From the NCBI GenBank assembly GCA_903813345.2, contig CAIIXF020000005.1:4183375-4247374 (forward strand): a DNA stretch of 64,000 nt, read 5' to 3'. This document shows positions 29,301 to 38,452 of the stretch, piece after piece (the stretch's first letter is position 1; the number at the start of each line of letters is the position of its first letter). Below the pieces are notes generated by a model. It worked only from the letters and a program-made list of their open reading frames with translations. It searched no databases and was not told the origin of the DNA. The position numbers and the translations under genes are program-made. The DNA is from Owenia fusiformis. Lineage: Eukaryota > Annelida > Polychaeta > Sabellida > Oweniidae.

Positions 29301-31169
29301 AAAATGATGAAAAGATCAGTTTCCTATAATGTTAGTGTTTACCAATAGAATTTTATTTTAGCAAGTATTATATTAACTTCAGTTAATAACTGATATGTCT
29401 CATTGTTATTGTGGTATTTTGGATAGTAATAATTATTTCTAAATGATGGAGGAACACTCAATGGAAGATCATGACAATTGGTGATTGTTTCGTAATGACA
29501 ACGTCCTTTTGGCTCTTGTCTTTATCAGATTGAATCATGATGTAGTATCTATATTGTGCATTTAGTGTTAAGTATGTAGTATTAAAGAATATTTTACTTA
29601 CAAGGTGCAATCATATTTTCAACATTAACCTAAATCATTTTATTAGAAAATACATAAAATTTGTCAAGTAGTGCTCTAGCGAATTTGATTTATTTTTATT
29701 TGAACAACCTAAGCTCCTTAACATATATCCTGCTACAACATTATTTAAGTCAGAGTTTTACATTTATTTTCATAAATGCATTTGTACCTTTTTACCTCAT
29801 GTTCAGTTTAAAACATATTTTGTAGGATCTAATTGAGAAATATTTTATCATTTACATTATAAGTGACACATAAATTAAATTTATTTGAACATGAGCAGGA
29901 TCAGTATCCAGAGTAAGATGTAGTACTACCTATGGTGACATCTAAAGTGGCATCTAAATGGGAGGTTTTGCATACTTGTGCAACTGTGTAAATCAACTCT
30001 TTCACATATAAGCATCTATAAATTATAATTCCTGTTTTTAAAAAGGGACTGGATTTGTAATATAGGTAAGTCATTTTCAATAAGTCGTTATAACCCACAG
30101 GTGTTTCAACCCTCCCCCTCCCATCAACAACAGTTCCTAGATAGCATATCCTTTATGTTATGTATCATCATCAAATCTTATCTCTCCAAATGGTATTCAT
30201 TTGACCTTTAGTTATATCTGTTAGTCAACTTTTCCCAAAATTTAACCATGTGCCCTGCTAACAGATATGATAGAACACTATTATCTATAGTATTATATTA
30301 GTTATTTGATTGATGTGTCAGAATAACAGCAGCCATAAATTAGTTTGAGTGATAATGACTGTATTCAAAAATGGTGTTCCCAATGATCAATCATGATATT
30401 TGGCACATAAGCTGAAAGCCCATTAAAACCTCTTAACTAAGTTATACACAAACGGTTTCAGGTCAAACAGGATGAGTAATTAGTTAATTCCCTGATTAAT
30501 TTGTCTGTGTGCAGGTTTTGATTTGTATTTCATTACAACATGTGATGAGCTTGTTCTTCACATGTATGTATTTGCACATTTTGGTATATAAATGATGTCA
30601 TTATAATACTTAAAAGTAGTTCAGTGGCAGCAATCTTGTCACTAAGCATGTCAATGTTCCCCTTGCACTCCATTTTATTATCTTAAAAATAATCGAGATA
30701 TCAAATCAATTTTTTTACATTGCAAAAAGGATGTTCACGTTTCATAATTATTTTCAAGGAATATTAAGAATCAAAGCGTTATCAAAATAGAAAATTGAAA
30801 CTGTTGGACTGGTTTTAGAAAATAGGATGATGCAGATTTTAAAAAAGTTACTTGCAACTTGTTGTGTTTGTTGCCCCTTTTAAGATCACTTACCCATCAA
30901 ATTATACATTTTACAATTTAGTTCAATTTCCCTCAGTATCTGCTGTTTGAAACAGTTCATGTACCATATATTTTGATTAAACTAGTGTTGTTCTAAGCAA
31001 CACTAATCAAATTCATCTGGGCGTGGCCAGTAGATAATAATAAATATTATAATTAATGAAATCCATAGGAACAAAATGTTTTAAGAAAGTTTTTACCCAA
31101 AAAATACATACCTTGGTGATGATTTGCCAGAGAAACTCCTAAAAGAAATAAGAGATTCACCCAATCCAT
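482..31169 (-). CDS. Giant multi-exon modular extracellular protein (Ig, FN3, fucolectin-like, WSC-like, PAN, EGF), 3' end missing
   Basis: A single gene is read on the minus strand from the ATG at 31169 to the window edge. I placed 48 coding exons using GT donors, AG acceptors and frame. They total about 9,968 bases (about 3,322 residues) and stay open throughout. Layout: signal peptide, Ig, then eight repeat units of FN3, fucolectin-like N-half, optional WSC-like pair, PAN/Apple-like, fucolectin-like C-half, EGF. Every intron is phase 1 except the phase-2 intron splitting each WSC-like module, the mark of exon shuffling. Exon lengths repeat almost exactly (FN3 279-288, N-half 225, WSC 115 plus 194-197, PAN 225 or 234-240, C-half 207-216, EGF 132-219). 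These modules are typical of secreted or cell-surface adhesion and lectin-like proteins; that role is inferred. No membrane segment or C-terminus is inside the window. Mollusc Tie-like or MEGF-like receptors share some modules, but orthology cannot be judged. Confidence 0.85.
1226..1992. mobile_element. Helentron/pearl-like non-autonomous repeat in intron
   Basis: The two ends carry a short inverted match (atcccaacgaac near 1251, gttcgttgggat near 1977). Inside are degenerate tandem units of about 160 bp, each with a 'gcngccattttgaat' block. A GGAC/GACT tetranucleotide run lies at about 1903-1950. A tandem core with a one-sided microsatellite and subterminal inverted repeats is the plan of bivalve pearl/CvA elements and HINE Helentrons. 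The outer borders are approximate and no coding is present. Confidence 0.5.
2478..4704 (-). CDS. Repeat unit 7 (long form)
   Basis: Exons: FN3 4423-4704; fucolectin-like N-half 4030-4254; WSC-like 3791-3905 and 3485-3681; PAN 3141-3380; fucolectin-like C-half 2774-2980; EGF 2478-2609. This unit breaks the short/long alternation because it directly follows another long unit. Its second WSC exon is 197 bp rather than 194 and its PAN is 240 rather than 234, so it is a more diverged copy. Introns are compact (107-310 bp). Confidence 0.8.
5038..9954 (-). CDS. Repeat unit 6 (long form), intron holding a CACTA-like element
   Basis: Exons: FN3 9676-9954; fucolectin-like N-half 9270-9494; WSC-like 8822-8936 and 8519-8712; PAN 6046-6279; fucolectin-like C-half 5354-5569; EGF 5038-5172 (short EGF, unlike units 2 and 4). 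The FN3 has RGD (MDRGDGPV). The 2.24 kb intron between the WSC-like and PAN exons contains the CACTA-type element at 6486-8446. All boundaries keep phase 1, or phase 2 inside the WSC-like module. Confidence 0.82.
6486..8446. mobile_element. CACTA (En/Spm-like) non-autonomous DNA transposon
   Basis: The element starts CACTAGGGCAGAGCATTTG and ends with its exact inverse (...CAAATGCTCTGCCCTAGTG). It is flanked by AAT on both sides (6483-6485, 8447-8449), a 3-bp target duplication as expected for CACTA elements. Both ends carry long subterminal arrays (6500-6850 and 8050-8440) of a short palindromic motif built from TTCAGTACA and TGTACTGAA, the type of array bound by CACTA transposases. The centre is an internal tandem duplication. 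No transposase coding is visible, so mobility would need a helper in trans. Confidence 0.75.
7287..8000. repeat. Internal tandem duplication (period about 365 bp) with poly-G/poly-C tracts
   Basis: Two copies begin at about 7287 and 7652 (shared cacttgattacagtaaacc). Each contains a G-run followed about 20 bases later by a C-run: G at 7522-7531 with C at 7552-7570, and G at 7870-7881 with C at 7901-7915. Each pair can form a G/C hairpin. The copies sit inside the CACTA-like element. Confidence 0.75.
10030..11228. mobile_element. Tandem array of about 160 bp plus GACG/GACA microsatellite (pearl/Helentron-like)
   Basis: About five copies of a roughly 160-bp unit recur, with 'aaaatggctgcctt' at about 10107, 10253, 10412, 10574 and 10738 and a shared 'catactaagaatcatccctgaaaatttg' block. 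A diverged segment follows, then a GGAC/GACA microsatellite at 11183-11228. This matches the tandem core plus tetranucleotide architecture of bivalve pearl elements. The microsatellite directly abuts the splice donor of the unit 5 EGF exon. Confidence 0.6.
11233..13727 (-). CDS. Repeat unit 5 (short form)
   Basis: Exons: FN3 13443-13727; fucolectin-like N-half 13105-13329; PAN 11920-12144; fucolectin-like C-half 11533-11739; EGF 11233-11370. The C-half is clearly more diverged from units 1 and 3 than those are from each other. The 960-bp intron 12145-13104 contains no WSC-like exon (no GCW or CMMAA coding on the minus strand). The EGF donor (AG/gtgagtctgtctgt) runs straight into the microsatellite at 11183-11228. 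Confidence 0.8.
12706..12950. repeat. Two-copy intronic tandem repeat, period about 131 bp
   Basis: The block starting 'tttctatttggt' at about 12706 recurs at about 12838. Both copies end in 'taataactttacatgatttgtaaat' or a near-identical string. It is intronic between the N-half and PAN exons of unit 5, with no coding. Confidence 0.65.
13898..18376 (-). CDS. Repeat unit 4 (long form), WSC intron holding a foldback element
   Basis: Exons: FN3 18089-18376; fucolectin-like N-half 17664-17888; WSC-like 17055-17169 and 15279-15472; PAN 14900-15133; fucolectin-like C-half 14468-14674; EGF 13898-14098 (201 bp, extended as in unit 2). The two halves of the WSC-like module are separated by a 1.58 kb intron that contains the long inverted repeat at 15599-16913. 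The splice signals and the phase-2 junction stay intact, so the domain should still be made. The N-half is close to that of unit 2 (shared AVDSDVATCSQTNEED segment). Confidence 0.82.
15599..16913. mobile_element. Long inverted repeat (foldback element), arms about 570 bp
   Basis: The sequence from 15599 (ccaatactattttttagg) is repeated in inverse at the end (cctaaaaaatagtattgg, to 16913). The two arms (about 15599-16170 and 16345-16913) match almost base for base around a spacer of about 175 bp. G-rich and C-rich tracts face each other near the loop. No coding and no clear target duplication is visible. It interrupts the intron between the two WSC-like exons of unit 4 without touching splice sites. 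A foldback transposon is likely; a head-to-head duplication is the alternative. Confidence 0.75.
18549..20526 (-). CDS. Repeat unit 3 (short form)
   Basis: Exons: FN3 20242-20526; fucolectin-like N-half 19834-20058; PAN 19408-19632; fucolectin-like C-half 19035-19241; EGF 18549-18683. Exon lengths match unit 1 exactly (285, 225, 225, 207, 135). The C-half differs from that of unit 1 at only about two of 61 residues compared, so the two units are recent duplicates or have been converted. The N-half to PAN intron (19633-19833) is too short for a WSC exon. Confidence 0.82.
18747..18788 (-). repeat. Decayed copy of the 5' edge of the unit 3 EGF exon
   Basis: The block at 18747-18788 resembles 18651-18690, which is the start of the unit 3 EGF exon with its acceptor. 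It retains 'aatctgtt' and 'accttccatcaat' plus an AG acceptor-like end, offset by about 97 bp. It appears to be a local duplication of an exon edge that now lies in the intron. Confidence 0.5.
21473..24767 (-). CDS. Repeat unit 2 (long form) with WSC-like module and extended EGF
   Basis: Exons: FN3 24480-24767; fucolectin-like N-half 24015-24239; WSC-like 23639-23753 and 23148-23341; PAN 22658-22891; fucolectin-like C-half 21851-22057; EGF 21473-21691. The WSC-like pair reads YQDVGCW, then TKCMMAANKRHFNMFGIQGG, then GKGGTKMIQFY, the Cys/aromatic/GG spacing of WSC-like (GCYxD...FxLQxGGxC) domains; its intron is phase 2. The EGF exon is 219 bp rather than about 135, adding a second Cys-rich EGF/laminin-type repeat. 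The FN3 carries an RGD tripeptide in the AVDRGDGPV loop. Confidence 0.82.
22255..22510. repeat. Intronic tandem repeat, period about 87 bp, three copies
   Basis: The block 'tgtccataatttatgaaaaa' recurs at 22301, 22388 and 22475, and 'atattttatatattattgaac' recurs in step. Copies are nearly identical, so the array is young. It is intronic between the C-half and PAN exons of unit 2. Confidence 0.8.
24989..27206 (-). CDS. Repeat unit 1 (short form): FN3, fucolectin-like N, PAN, fucolectin-like C, EGF
   Basis: Exons (high to low): FN3 26922-27206; fucolectin-like N-half 25994-26218; PAN/Apple-like 25560-25784; fucolectin-like C-half 25247-25453; EGF 24989-25123. The FN3 opens with a PPILVSRS strand and has the conserved Trp (DIRWIPW). 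The N-half carries the AIDSDLTTCSQTN segment that matches the AVDGxxxT region of fucolectin/F5-8C folds. The C-half ends in LLSLCDVQANG, matching the fold's terminal LTLCEVEV strand. The PAN exon has paired Cys (CKEECDNVAECKAF). No WSC exon fits in the 209-bp intron between 25784 and 25994. Confidence 0.82.
26637..26800. repeat. Intronic tandem repeat, period about 56 bp, about three copies
   Basis: 'gatgaattcaaaaaa' starts at 26637, 26692 and 26748, each followed by 'cagttttt' and, for the first two, 'ggt(a/g)cctgatctggaa'. It lies in the intron between FN3 and the fucolectin-like N-half of unit 1. Confidence 0.75.
27653..27961 (-). CDS. Exon 2: immunoglobulin domain
   Basis: A single V-like or I-like Ig domain of about 103 residues. 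The first Cys lies in a VINCRDQ context, the core Trp follows in YIIWLEL, and the second Cys is in the canonical DSGTYECR motif. Both borders are phase 1 (acceptor ttttacag, donor G/gtaagt). It is the only Ig domain seen in the window and sits directly after the signal peptide, so it would be the membrane-distal tip of the protein. Confidence 0.85.
27962..31111. other. First intron (3.15 kb), mostly unremarkable
   Basis: This AT-rich intron separates the signal-peptide exon from the Ig exon. I see no further coding exon. At 28390 the string tacagggtggtccaaaaat resembles a mariner terminal sequence, but no partner end was found. Confidence 0.5.
31112..31169 (-). CDS. Exon 1: start codon and signal peptide
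   Basis: The exon reads MDWVNLLFLLGVSLANHHQ plus one base and then a consensus donor (AAG/gtatgt). A short N-region, a hydrophobic core (VNLLFLLGVSLA) and a likely cleavage after Ala form a classic secretion signal. The context before the ATG (acaaaATGG) is favourable. The phase-1 end joins in frame to the Ig exon 3.15 kb downstream. Upstream 5' UTR exons and a promoter were not resolvable. Confidence 0.8.
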
Positions 31170-34100
31170 TTTGTCCCTCTTGCTACCTAGGGTGGGTCAG
31201 CAAGACTGATAGTGCATACCAAGCACAGATGCATTAAAAATCATATTTTTGGTCGTAAAACAAAATAAAAAGGATTTAAAAAATGCATTAATAAATGTCA
31301 TAAAATTTTTGTTTATCGAAAAAGTGCTTGGTACCATTGAGAAAGATGCTGTTTCTGGTGTACAAGTAGTTTTTTTAACTATAATTTTATTGCTGCCACA
31401 TTGAAAGTTTATGACAATAGCCTCATACTCATCATTTATTGTGACTATTGTTTATGAATAGAGTAATAATTCTTGCATGTTTATTGGTGTGCAAGTTTAT
31501 TGTGGTTTAGCATGATTCTTTATTTTAGTGTTATGGGATTTTAATGTCACAGCAATAGTATCATTACTTGCCTTTTCAAGTGCTGTAGACTTGTTCAGGA
31601 ATATGACAAGGGGGTGTAAATTAGGTGTAGAGAGGTTTGTGACAGTTATAAGTGCTCATTACCATACACATACCACAAGTACTTTTGAATATAGTTTGAC
31701 AGTTTGTCACCCAGGTTTTTTAGATATGATTTGTGTTAAGAGATTTTCCTATTTTAGTTCAAAATATGAGTATTGTGTCATCATCGGTTATTACCATTAG
31801 GAGATATTTTCATACTTTGCCACATCCTTTCATGTAAATGCTGAGTTTGATTACATAGAGATGCCACATACTGTATTGTGATTTGTAAACTGCAGATACA
31901 TATGAATTAAGACAAGTTGATTCTGTTTCCTTGTAGGTATCATACAAGTGCTTTCTCAATATTCCCTTTTGATATTTGTAAGAGATGGTACGGGTACCAG
32001 GGGCCCATTTTAATTACTGGAGTAAATTTCCTGAATATTTCATTATCCATGCCCAATATCTTGAGCATAATATTGAAACTAGCTCAAACAAAAATGAACA
32101 GTAAGATGAAAGAAACATCCTATTCAGATAATGGTGCATATGATGGAACAGTGTTCCTTAAATTACATTCTATAAAACAAATTCTGACAAAAGAATTACC
32201 ATAATTACAACTTAAATATTTATTTTTAATATATTGTATCATTAGGGAGTTTAAGATAAGCGTAAAACTTAATTTCTGTAAAGATTGAATGAGAAATGGT
32301 TGTTGTCAACATTATAAAGTTTCATATATGATATTTAATCTATAATGACATAAGTGTTGGATAGAAACATATGTTTTTGATTTACCTATCTTTGGCCATT
32401 TATAGGTAATTATGTATGGCAAACATTGTAACTTAGGTAAAAAACCGTTTAGTGCAACAGCAAACTATGCAAGTATGCGTAAATTGCCTATTTACCTTAC
32501 TAGTAGCTTCCTAGTATTGCACTAAAGGTATGTTTAAATTAAATGTCACTGGGATTGGTAAAAAGTATTTCAATTAGGTGATTACATTCAAAAGAATTTG
32601 TACTTGATATACACGATTCTTCATAATATCAATTGACCACCAATGTTAGGTTATTACGATATTTTTAACAATAAATTGTTCAAATCATTCTAATTCAAAT
32701 AATTTCACGTAATCGTATAAGCAAAATACACACTGCATGTATGACTGAGATTTTATATGTTTTTTCCAAAGTATATAAAACAGTTCACTGGATATCATGA
32801 GCCGTATGTAGTTTCTCAACATAAGTTTACCATTTCAGTCTCTTCATTAACCTACTGACATTCTATTTTTACCTGATTTAGTTCACTTGCTTCAGTGTAT
32901 GGAAGAGCTTGTCATTGTGCAGGATAGAACCAATATACCAATGATTTATTTTTCTAATATACTTTATAAATGGTAATATATAATGACATATTTCATTTAG
33001 ACAATTTTAACAATGTAATTCTGTCTGCAAATTACTTCAGTTTTGTCTTGTATATATAATGGGTATTGATTTATATTTGGAAATATCACTCCCATAAATT
33101 TAACTGAATTCCCCTGGAATAGACATATTTTTTGAAAAAAGGCATGTGACATAAAAAATAAAAAGCATTTAAGATGTTTTATGTATCAGTTTATTTTCTT
33201 GATTCCAAAGGTCTCATTTTCTCCAACTTTACCTGGACTATATACTTTACCTCTGGCATATACTTTGATTGACTGTGTAAACAAAACAAAATGAAAACAA
33301 ATAAAGCTTTGATGTTAATGTGCGATTATAAATGTTACAACTGTAATGGGAGGAGAATTCCTATTTTAAAAGTATTTGAAAAGGTAATCATAAATGATAA
33401 TTGAAAATGACTTAACCCAATAAGACTTTCTTTTATAATGATTCAGATTAGCTAATGTTTGGAGAAATTTTCGATTTAAAGAAAAAAATATACAAATAAT
33501 TTTTTTTAAAGAGATGCATATATGAGCAACTGATAAACAAACTTTAAGAAAGAACATAACAAATACTTTGTACAAAGTATAATGAATCGAATAGAAAATG
33601 AAAGGGTGAAATGAAGACATTTCCTGAAAATAGTTTTTAATGCAGCATTCATATTCAAAACCATGATCTTTAAGCCATGTAGGATTCAGAAAGACATAAT
33701 AAAGCAAGCTGTTTCAGTCAAATTCAATCCAGAAAGGCATATGCTTACAACCAGGATTTTTTACAACAATAAAAAAATAAATTCACTTCTATTTTATAAT
33801 ATTATATTGACTCTTGACTGGTGGGGGGAGGGGGTGTTAGACATTATTTCTTTTAATGTTAGATCATAGTTTTGGGATAATATAGGGTCTATTTTCTTAT
33901 GATTTAAGCTAGGTTTACGCTTAGAGTTTGCTTTTTTTTTTTACTAATTTGCTAATTATATGTGTTATGTAATACTTCAATATCATTCTTAATGTAGTGT
34001 ATGATATAAAATCCCAGATGGAACATAATAGTTAAATAGCACCACAGGGAGCATGTAAGTATTATCATTTTCAAACCTCAATGAACATTACTCCCAAAGA

Positions 34101-34346
34101 AATTATGTGCTCTAACTCTTGCCAAAAAAAGAAAACTACATTGTACTTTAAACCAATCAAATAAGACATCATCATAGACAGTCAGTTACAACCCACTCAA
34201 ATATCTATCCCAACTTTTGACACTTTGAGTATATTTTATTGGAAGAAATATGTGAGGTAATTTCGAAAATATAAGTAGTGAATGCCATAGGAAAATTTAA
34301 GGAGTGAATGCCACTGACAGCATATAAATCAGAAAGTCAAAATGTG
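31170..34346. other. Upstream flank of the large gene, no gene recognised
   Basis: This stretch would hold the 5' UTR and promoter of the minus-strand gene. No clear TATA box, CpG island or exon is visible. Plus-strand ORFs at 31528-31800 and 31917-32204 lack recognisable domains or composition. A short inverted repeat (tttagtgcaa / ttgcactaaa) spans about 32449-32526. Confidence 0.4.
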
Positions 34347-34355
34347 CAAATGTCA

Positions 34356-35634
34356 GGCTTTGTATAAAAAACCTCCTACCTCGTACCCACGTACCCCTGT
34401 ATGTTGGTCATGACCTAGTCTTTGAAGGGTTAAATTTTTAATTTTTTTAAACATTATTCAACCTCAGTTTTTGCTAAATCATAGATGCATTGAGTCACCC
34501 GTGTGCCTTTATTTAGTCATGAAATAATGCCAGAATTGCAGAATAGGGGCAATCTGCGCTAAACCTTTGATGATTCTTTTTTCTAATTTGCTGATGATTT
34601 ACTAAATGGAATTCTGTGTTCATATTGGTTTAATTACAGCATCTGGGACGATGATTTTATTCAGAGGGATCGTCTCCGCCCAACACAAGGCATTGCAATT
34701 GTTTGTATAAAGTATATAGGGCTATCAAAGGTATGACGGGATGTCAAAAATATTGATTATGCGGATTATCAGGATAAGTAAGTTTAATTAACAGCATTGC
34801 TTAATACTTGATTTTGATTGGCTAACCTTGAAGACTTTTAAATTTGAAAAATCTGTTTTTAAATGTCTAATCACAACTCAACCAAATGATGCAGTAAAAA
34901 TCTAACTACAAAATATGAACATCAAAACATTGAAAGATACACATAACAAAATCTTAAGCAATACATTTTCTCAATCAATATGAAATTTGGGAAAATTAAC
35001 CAGCTTTGTGGAAATATCAAAATCCAGTTATTTTGGCAGTTTTATAAATCTGCCTCCTATTTATACCCCATGTCTCTCTTTAAGCCACTCCTAATAGGAT
35101 CTAATAGAGAACCGACTCATGGATCTGAAAAAAAATCAGATTTATATTATAAACGTGGTTATCTTTGAACTCTGGGGTAATTCCCCCTTTGGATCAAATC
35201 CTACGCAAGAGCAAGACTGCCCAAACCGGAAATGTGTTTTTTGACATCCGTGTGTGAATATTCCAATTATTCAGAATTGCTTCTAGATGATCTTCTTATG
35301 CTTACAATGATTTCCATTAGTAATTTTTTTAATTCCCCGCTTCAAAAAAAGAACATAATCACAATTTCCTCGACTCGAAAATTCACTTCTGGTATTTCGT
35401 AATAAAGATGAGCTGAAAATCATTCGTATGCAACTTTCAATCTTCACTCTTAATATGACTTTTCATGGTTCAATAGGCGACTTTGAATGGACCTTCATGC
35501 ATAGTTCGAAAATAGAATCATCAGATAAGGTTTTAAACCATTAAATCGACTCTAAAGCCTGAAAAAGGAACATTAAAAAATACGTACATACGTGGGTAGG
35601 TGGGTACGAGGTAGGAGGTTTTTTATACAAAGGC
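34356..35634. mobile_element. Non-autonomous DNA transposon with 9-bp target duplication (MULE-like?)
   Basis: Terminal inverted repeats are near-perfect over about 35 bp. The left begins ggctttgtataaaaaacctc and the right ends with the inverse ...gaggttttttatacaaaggc; 32 bp (34359-34390 against 35600-35631) match exactly. The element is flanked by the 9-bp direct repeat caaatgtca at 34347-34355 and 35635-35643. Nine-base duplications fit the Mutator/MULE superfamily. No transposase is encoded in the 1.28 kb, so it is non-autonomous. The superfamily is inferred from duplication length only. Confidence 0.7.
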
Positions 35635-35643
35635 CAAATGTCA

Positions 35644-37014
35644 TCTTTACGATATGACAGAACATGGATGAGTAGCAAGTCAGTAGAACGCCTGTCAGAG
35701 TCATCTCAAATGTTATTATTCCGTTACGTGTATTACGTAAACACTCTTCTCCAATAACTGGTCTCGATAGGCATGTAATTGTTATTGATAGTCTCTGTAG
35801 ACTGAAGATCATAGAATCTTAAAACCTCAAGAGAATAAACATCTCGACAGTTATGACGCAAATTGGAAAGATCAAGTCGAGACCTTTGCTGCATCAACAA
35901 GTCTTAAAGGTATAAAGGCCAGGAGATGCTATACATTCTAGTTAAGTTGCTTTGGAGATGAATACAAATCTAGCTATATGAAAGCAATGATTGCCATTTA
36001 ATGAGTACTGTACAGTCATAGGGCTAGATGTGAAAGCACCAAGAAAACCAGCCCTATAACATCCCAAAGAATGATCTAACATGTAAAGAAGCAATAGTTA
36101 ATGCTATTGCCTCATTTACGGACCATAATCAAGAACAAAAAAGCTATGGGACACTTCATACTCAGTATAACAATCATTATACATTAAGAGGATTTGCAGA
36201 TTATTTCTAATCATATTTTCAGTGATGAATCCTACTTATTGTACTAATTGGTAACAAAATTACATTCCATCTCCTTAAACCATCCATTCCACTCACCTCT
36301 ATTTAATTTCCGAATCATGTAATGTTTTTGATTCTTGTTTATCGCATAGTCTGTTGATTTGATGACTCCTAAGAATGTCAGTAATTGCAAAAGGATTGTT
36401 GGTCATAATGACACAGTAGAATTTAATTCAATCATTTTCTACAGGAATCAACAAAGATGATCAGAATATAAAACAGAAAATAATAAAAGCTTTCCTTAAT
36501 CACCTAGAAACAACTGTATTGTCCAATCATTCAGCTGTTAAGTGTGTACATAAGAGAGTGCAGTTGAAGTCAATGCTCTGATTCAATATATCCTTGCAAG
36601 ATAATAAAGTCAGACAGAAATGTGGCAGTATTGAGATAACAGTTGGGTTACAGTGACATAGATTTCCAGTCCAATGAATAACATGACCGTGGATTATAAA
36701 GATGCATCATAAATTAAAGCAAGTCCTGAATATGAACCATCAATCATTGATGAATTAATACAAGACTTGAAATCACAATGGAAATCAGTACTGGAACCAC
36801 AAACTTGCCACTGATTGGAATCAGAAAGTAAAGTATGTTGAAATAATAAGCTGGTCACATTATTTGTAAAGATTGATGTCTGACATCAACATATCAGTTA
36901 TATATGAGAAAACATGAGACACAAGACTTGTAAATAATGTGAGCCCACGCACCAATCTACAAAACAGCAAATGATATTTTTAGCAATCTTGGATAAGAAT
37001 CATGACCAGCTGGC
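35644..37014. other. Intergenic, no gene recognised
   Basis: AT-rich sequence with no convincing ORF or splice-bounded exon. A short string near 36055-36090 (ccctataacatcccaaagaatgatctaacatg) belongs to the same dispersed family seen at 37130, 38070 and 43340. Confidence 0.4.
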
Positions 37015-37170
37015 AACATATTTGATTAAATATCTAAGCACAAATCCTAAAGGGAAACGACCAAAATTATACTGTAAAGAAACCTAGCAAAAAAAGCAAA
37101 CATTAAATGTAAACCTGCCACAAGAAAAATTGACCCCATATATCCCAAAACCATGATCTAACAAGAAAAG
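37015..37170. repeat. Dispersed repeat copy (Tc1-associated family)
   Basis: It shares with 37965-38130 the series 'atatct/ccaagcacaa', 'cctaaagggaaacgacc', 'tgtaaagaaacctagca' and 'accatgatctaac'. The copies are diverged. Related tails occur next to the Tc1-like fragments, so this may be part of an old Tc1-type family. Confidence 0.5.
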
Positions 37171-37964
37171 AAAAATACCCATCCCACATGAATGTTCTTG
37201 TTGAGATTCGAGTTTTGTCTGAAAAAATTAAGATTTTGTATTTATCCCCATGGTGACATACACGATGTTGTCCTGATGCTTAGTCTGTTAGTCATTAGTT
37301 AATGGTATATCCCCATGTTAAGTCATTGCATCCTTGCTGAAATCCCCATTTTCTAAGATGAACTCAGATTGATGAGTCTCAACAACTACATGTTGAATAG
37401 TATTGCTAGAATCCATTTTCAATAGTAAGAATAGGGGTTCTTAAACAGGATATTGGGTTTGCTGTTTAGAACTTTTTAATGGCAATGACTTTTTAATGAC
37501 AAAATCAAACACCGTCTCTTGTACATCATTTAATGTTCCCTTTGTACTCCTTTTATTTATTATTTACATTAAAATAACTAAACACATGCATATTGAGAAA
37601 GTACATAGGGAAACATTTCAAAATTAAGAGTTGAAACATCTATAATTTGTGTTGAACATACACTTTTACGGAACAATGGTTTTGATACTGGATATATTCT
37701 TAGAATGGCAATTACCAGATCAGAATGTAGGTTGCTTAGGTACAGAGAGAAACATATTGAAAGCATTGTGTTTGAAATCACAATGTGTTAACATATAATC
37801 TTCAATTAATTGAAGATTATATGTTACTCATTATAGTTGATTGGTATTAGGATCTCCTTTCTTTTGTTACCATCTGAGATGGATGAATGAGGTGAGACAA
37901 TCTATCCTTGTAGTGCAATAAAAGAAGTATTTTTCATGGGATTTTTAAAAATTAATAGTTGTGA

Positions 37965-38130
37965 AATTTCAATATCCAAGCACAAGTCCCAAAGGGAGAG
38001 GACAGAAATCTGTAAAGAAACCTAGCAAGAAAATGGAAACTCTAAGTGTAAAACTGTCATACAAAAAAACATGATCTAATGGAAAAGAAATACACCGTTG
38101 CTCATAAATATGGAATATTAGATTTGTCAG
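37965..38130. repeat. Dispersed repeat copy (Tc1-associated family)
   Basis: Second copy of the 37015-37170 repeat, ending in 'acaccgttgctcataaatatggaat', a string reminiscent of Tc1-type termini. No coding remains. Confidence 0.5.
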
Positions 38131-38452
38131 ATCAGAATTCAGGTTTTGGATGAAGGCAACATTTATTTGGAGTCATTTGAGCAGTTTATTTTCTAGGCAA
38201 ATGATGAACACATATTTAATCTACAAATCAACAATTTTTAAGAAAAAATATTTACATTTAAGTTTGGCAATTTGCTGTTGTTTAAAATGGGGTAGTCAAA
38301 AGGAAAGGTATCGATATGGAGAACTGAATTCAACAATGTTTTTCTCTTAAACCAATCATTGAAAACATTCTATAAAAAAACATGGTATTTTATGTAATGT
38401 TGACTGATTGACAACAATTTAATACGAAAATTATTTAGAAATATTTTATATA

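Noticed and set aside
31528-32204. Two plus-strand ORFs upstream of the large gene
   Set aside because: No domain, signal or membrane pattern and no supporting splice structure; length is within chance for this composition.
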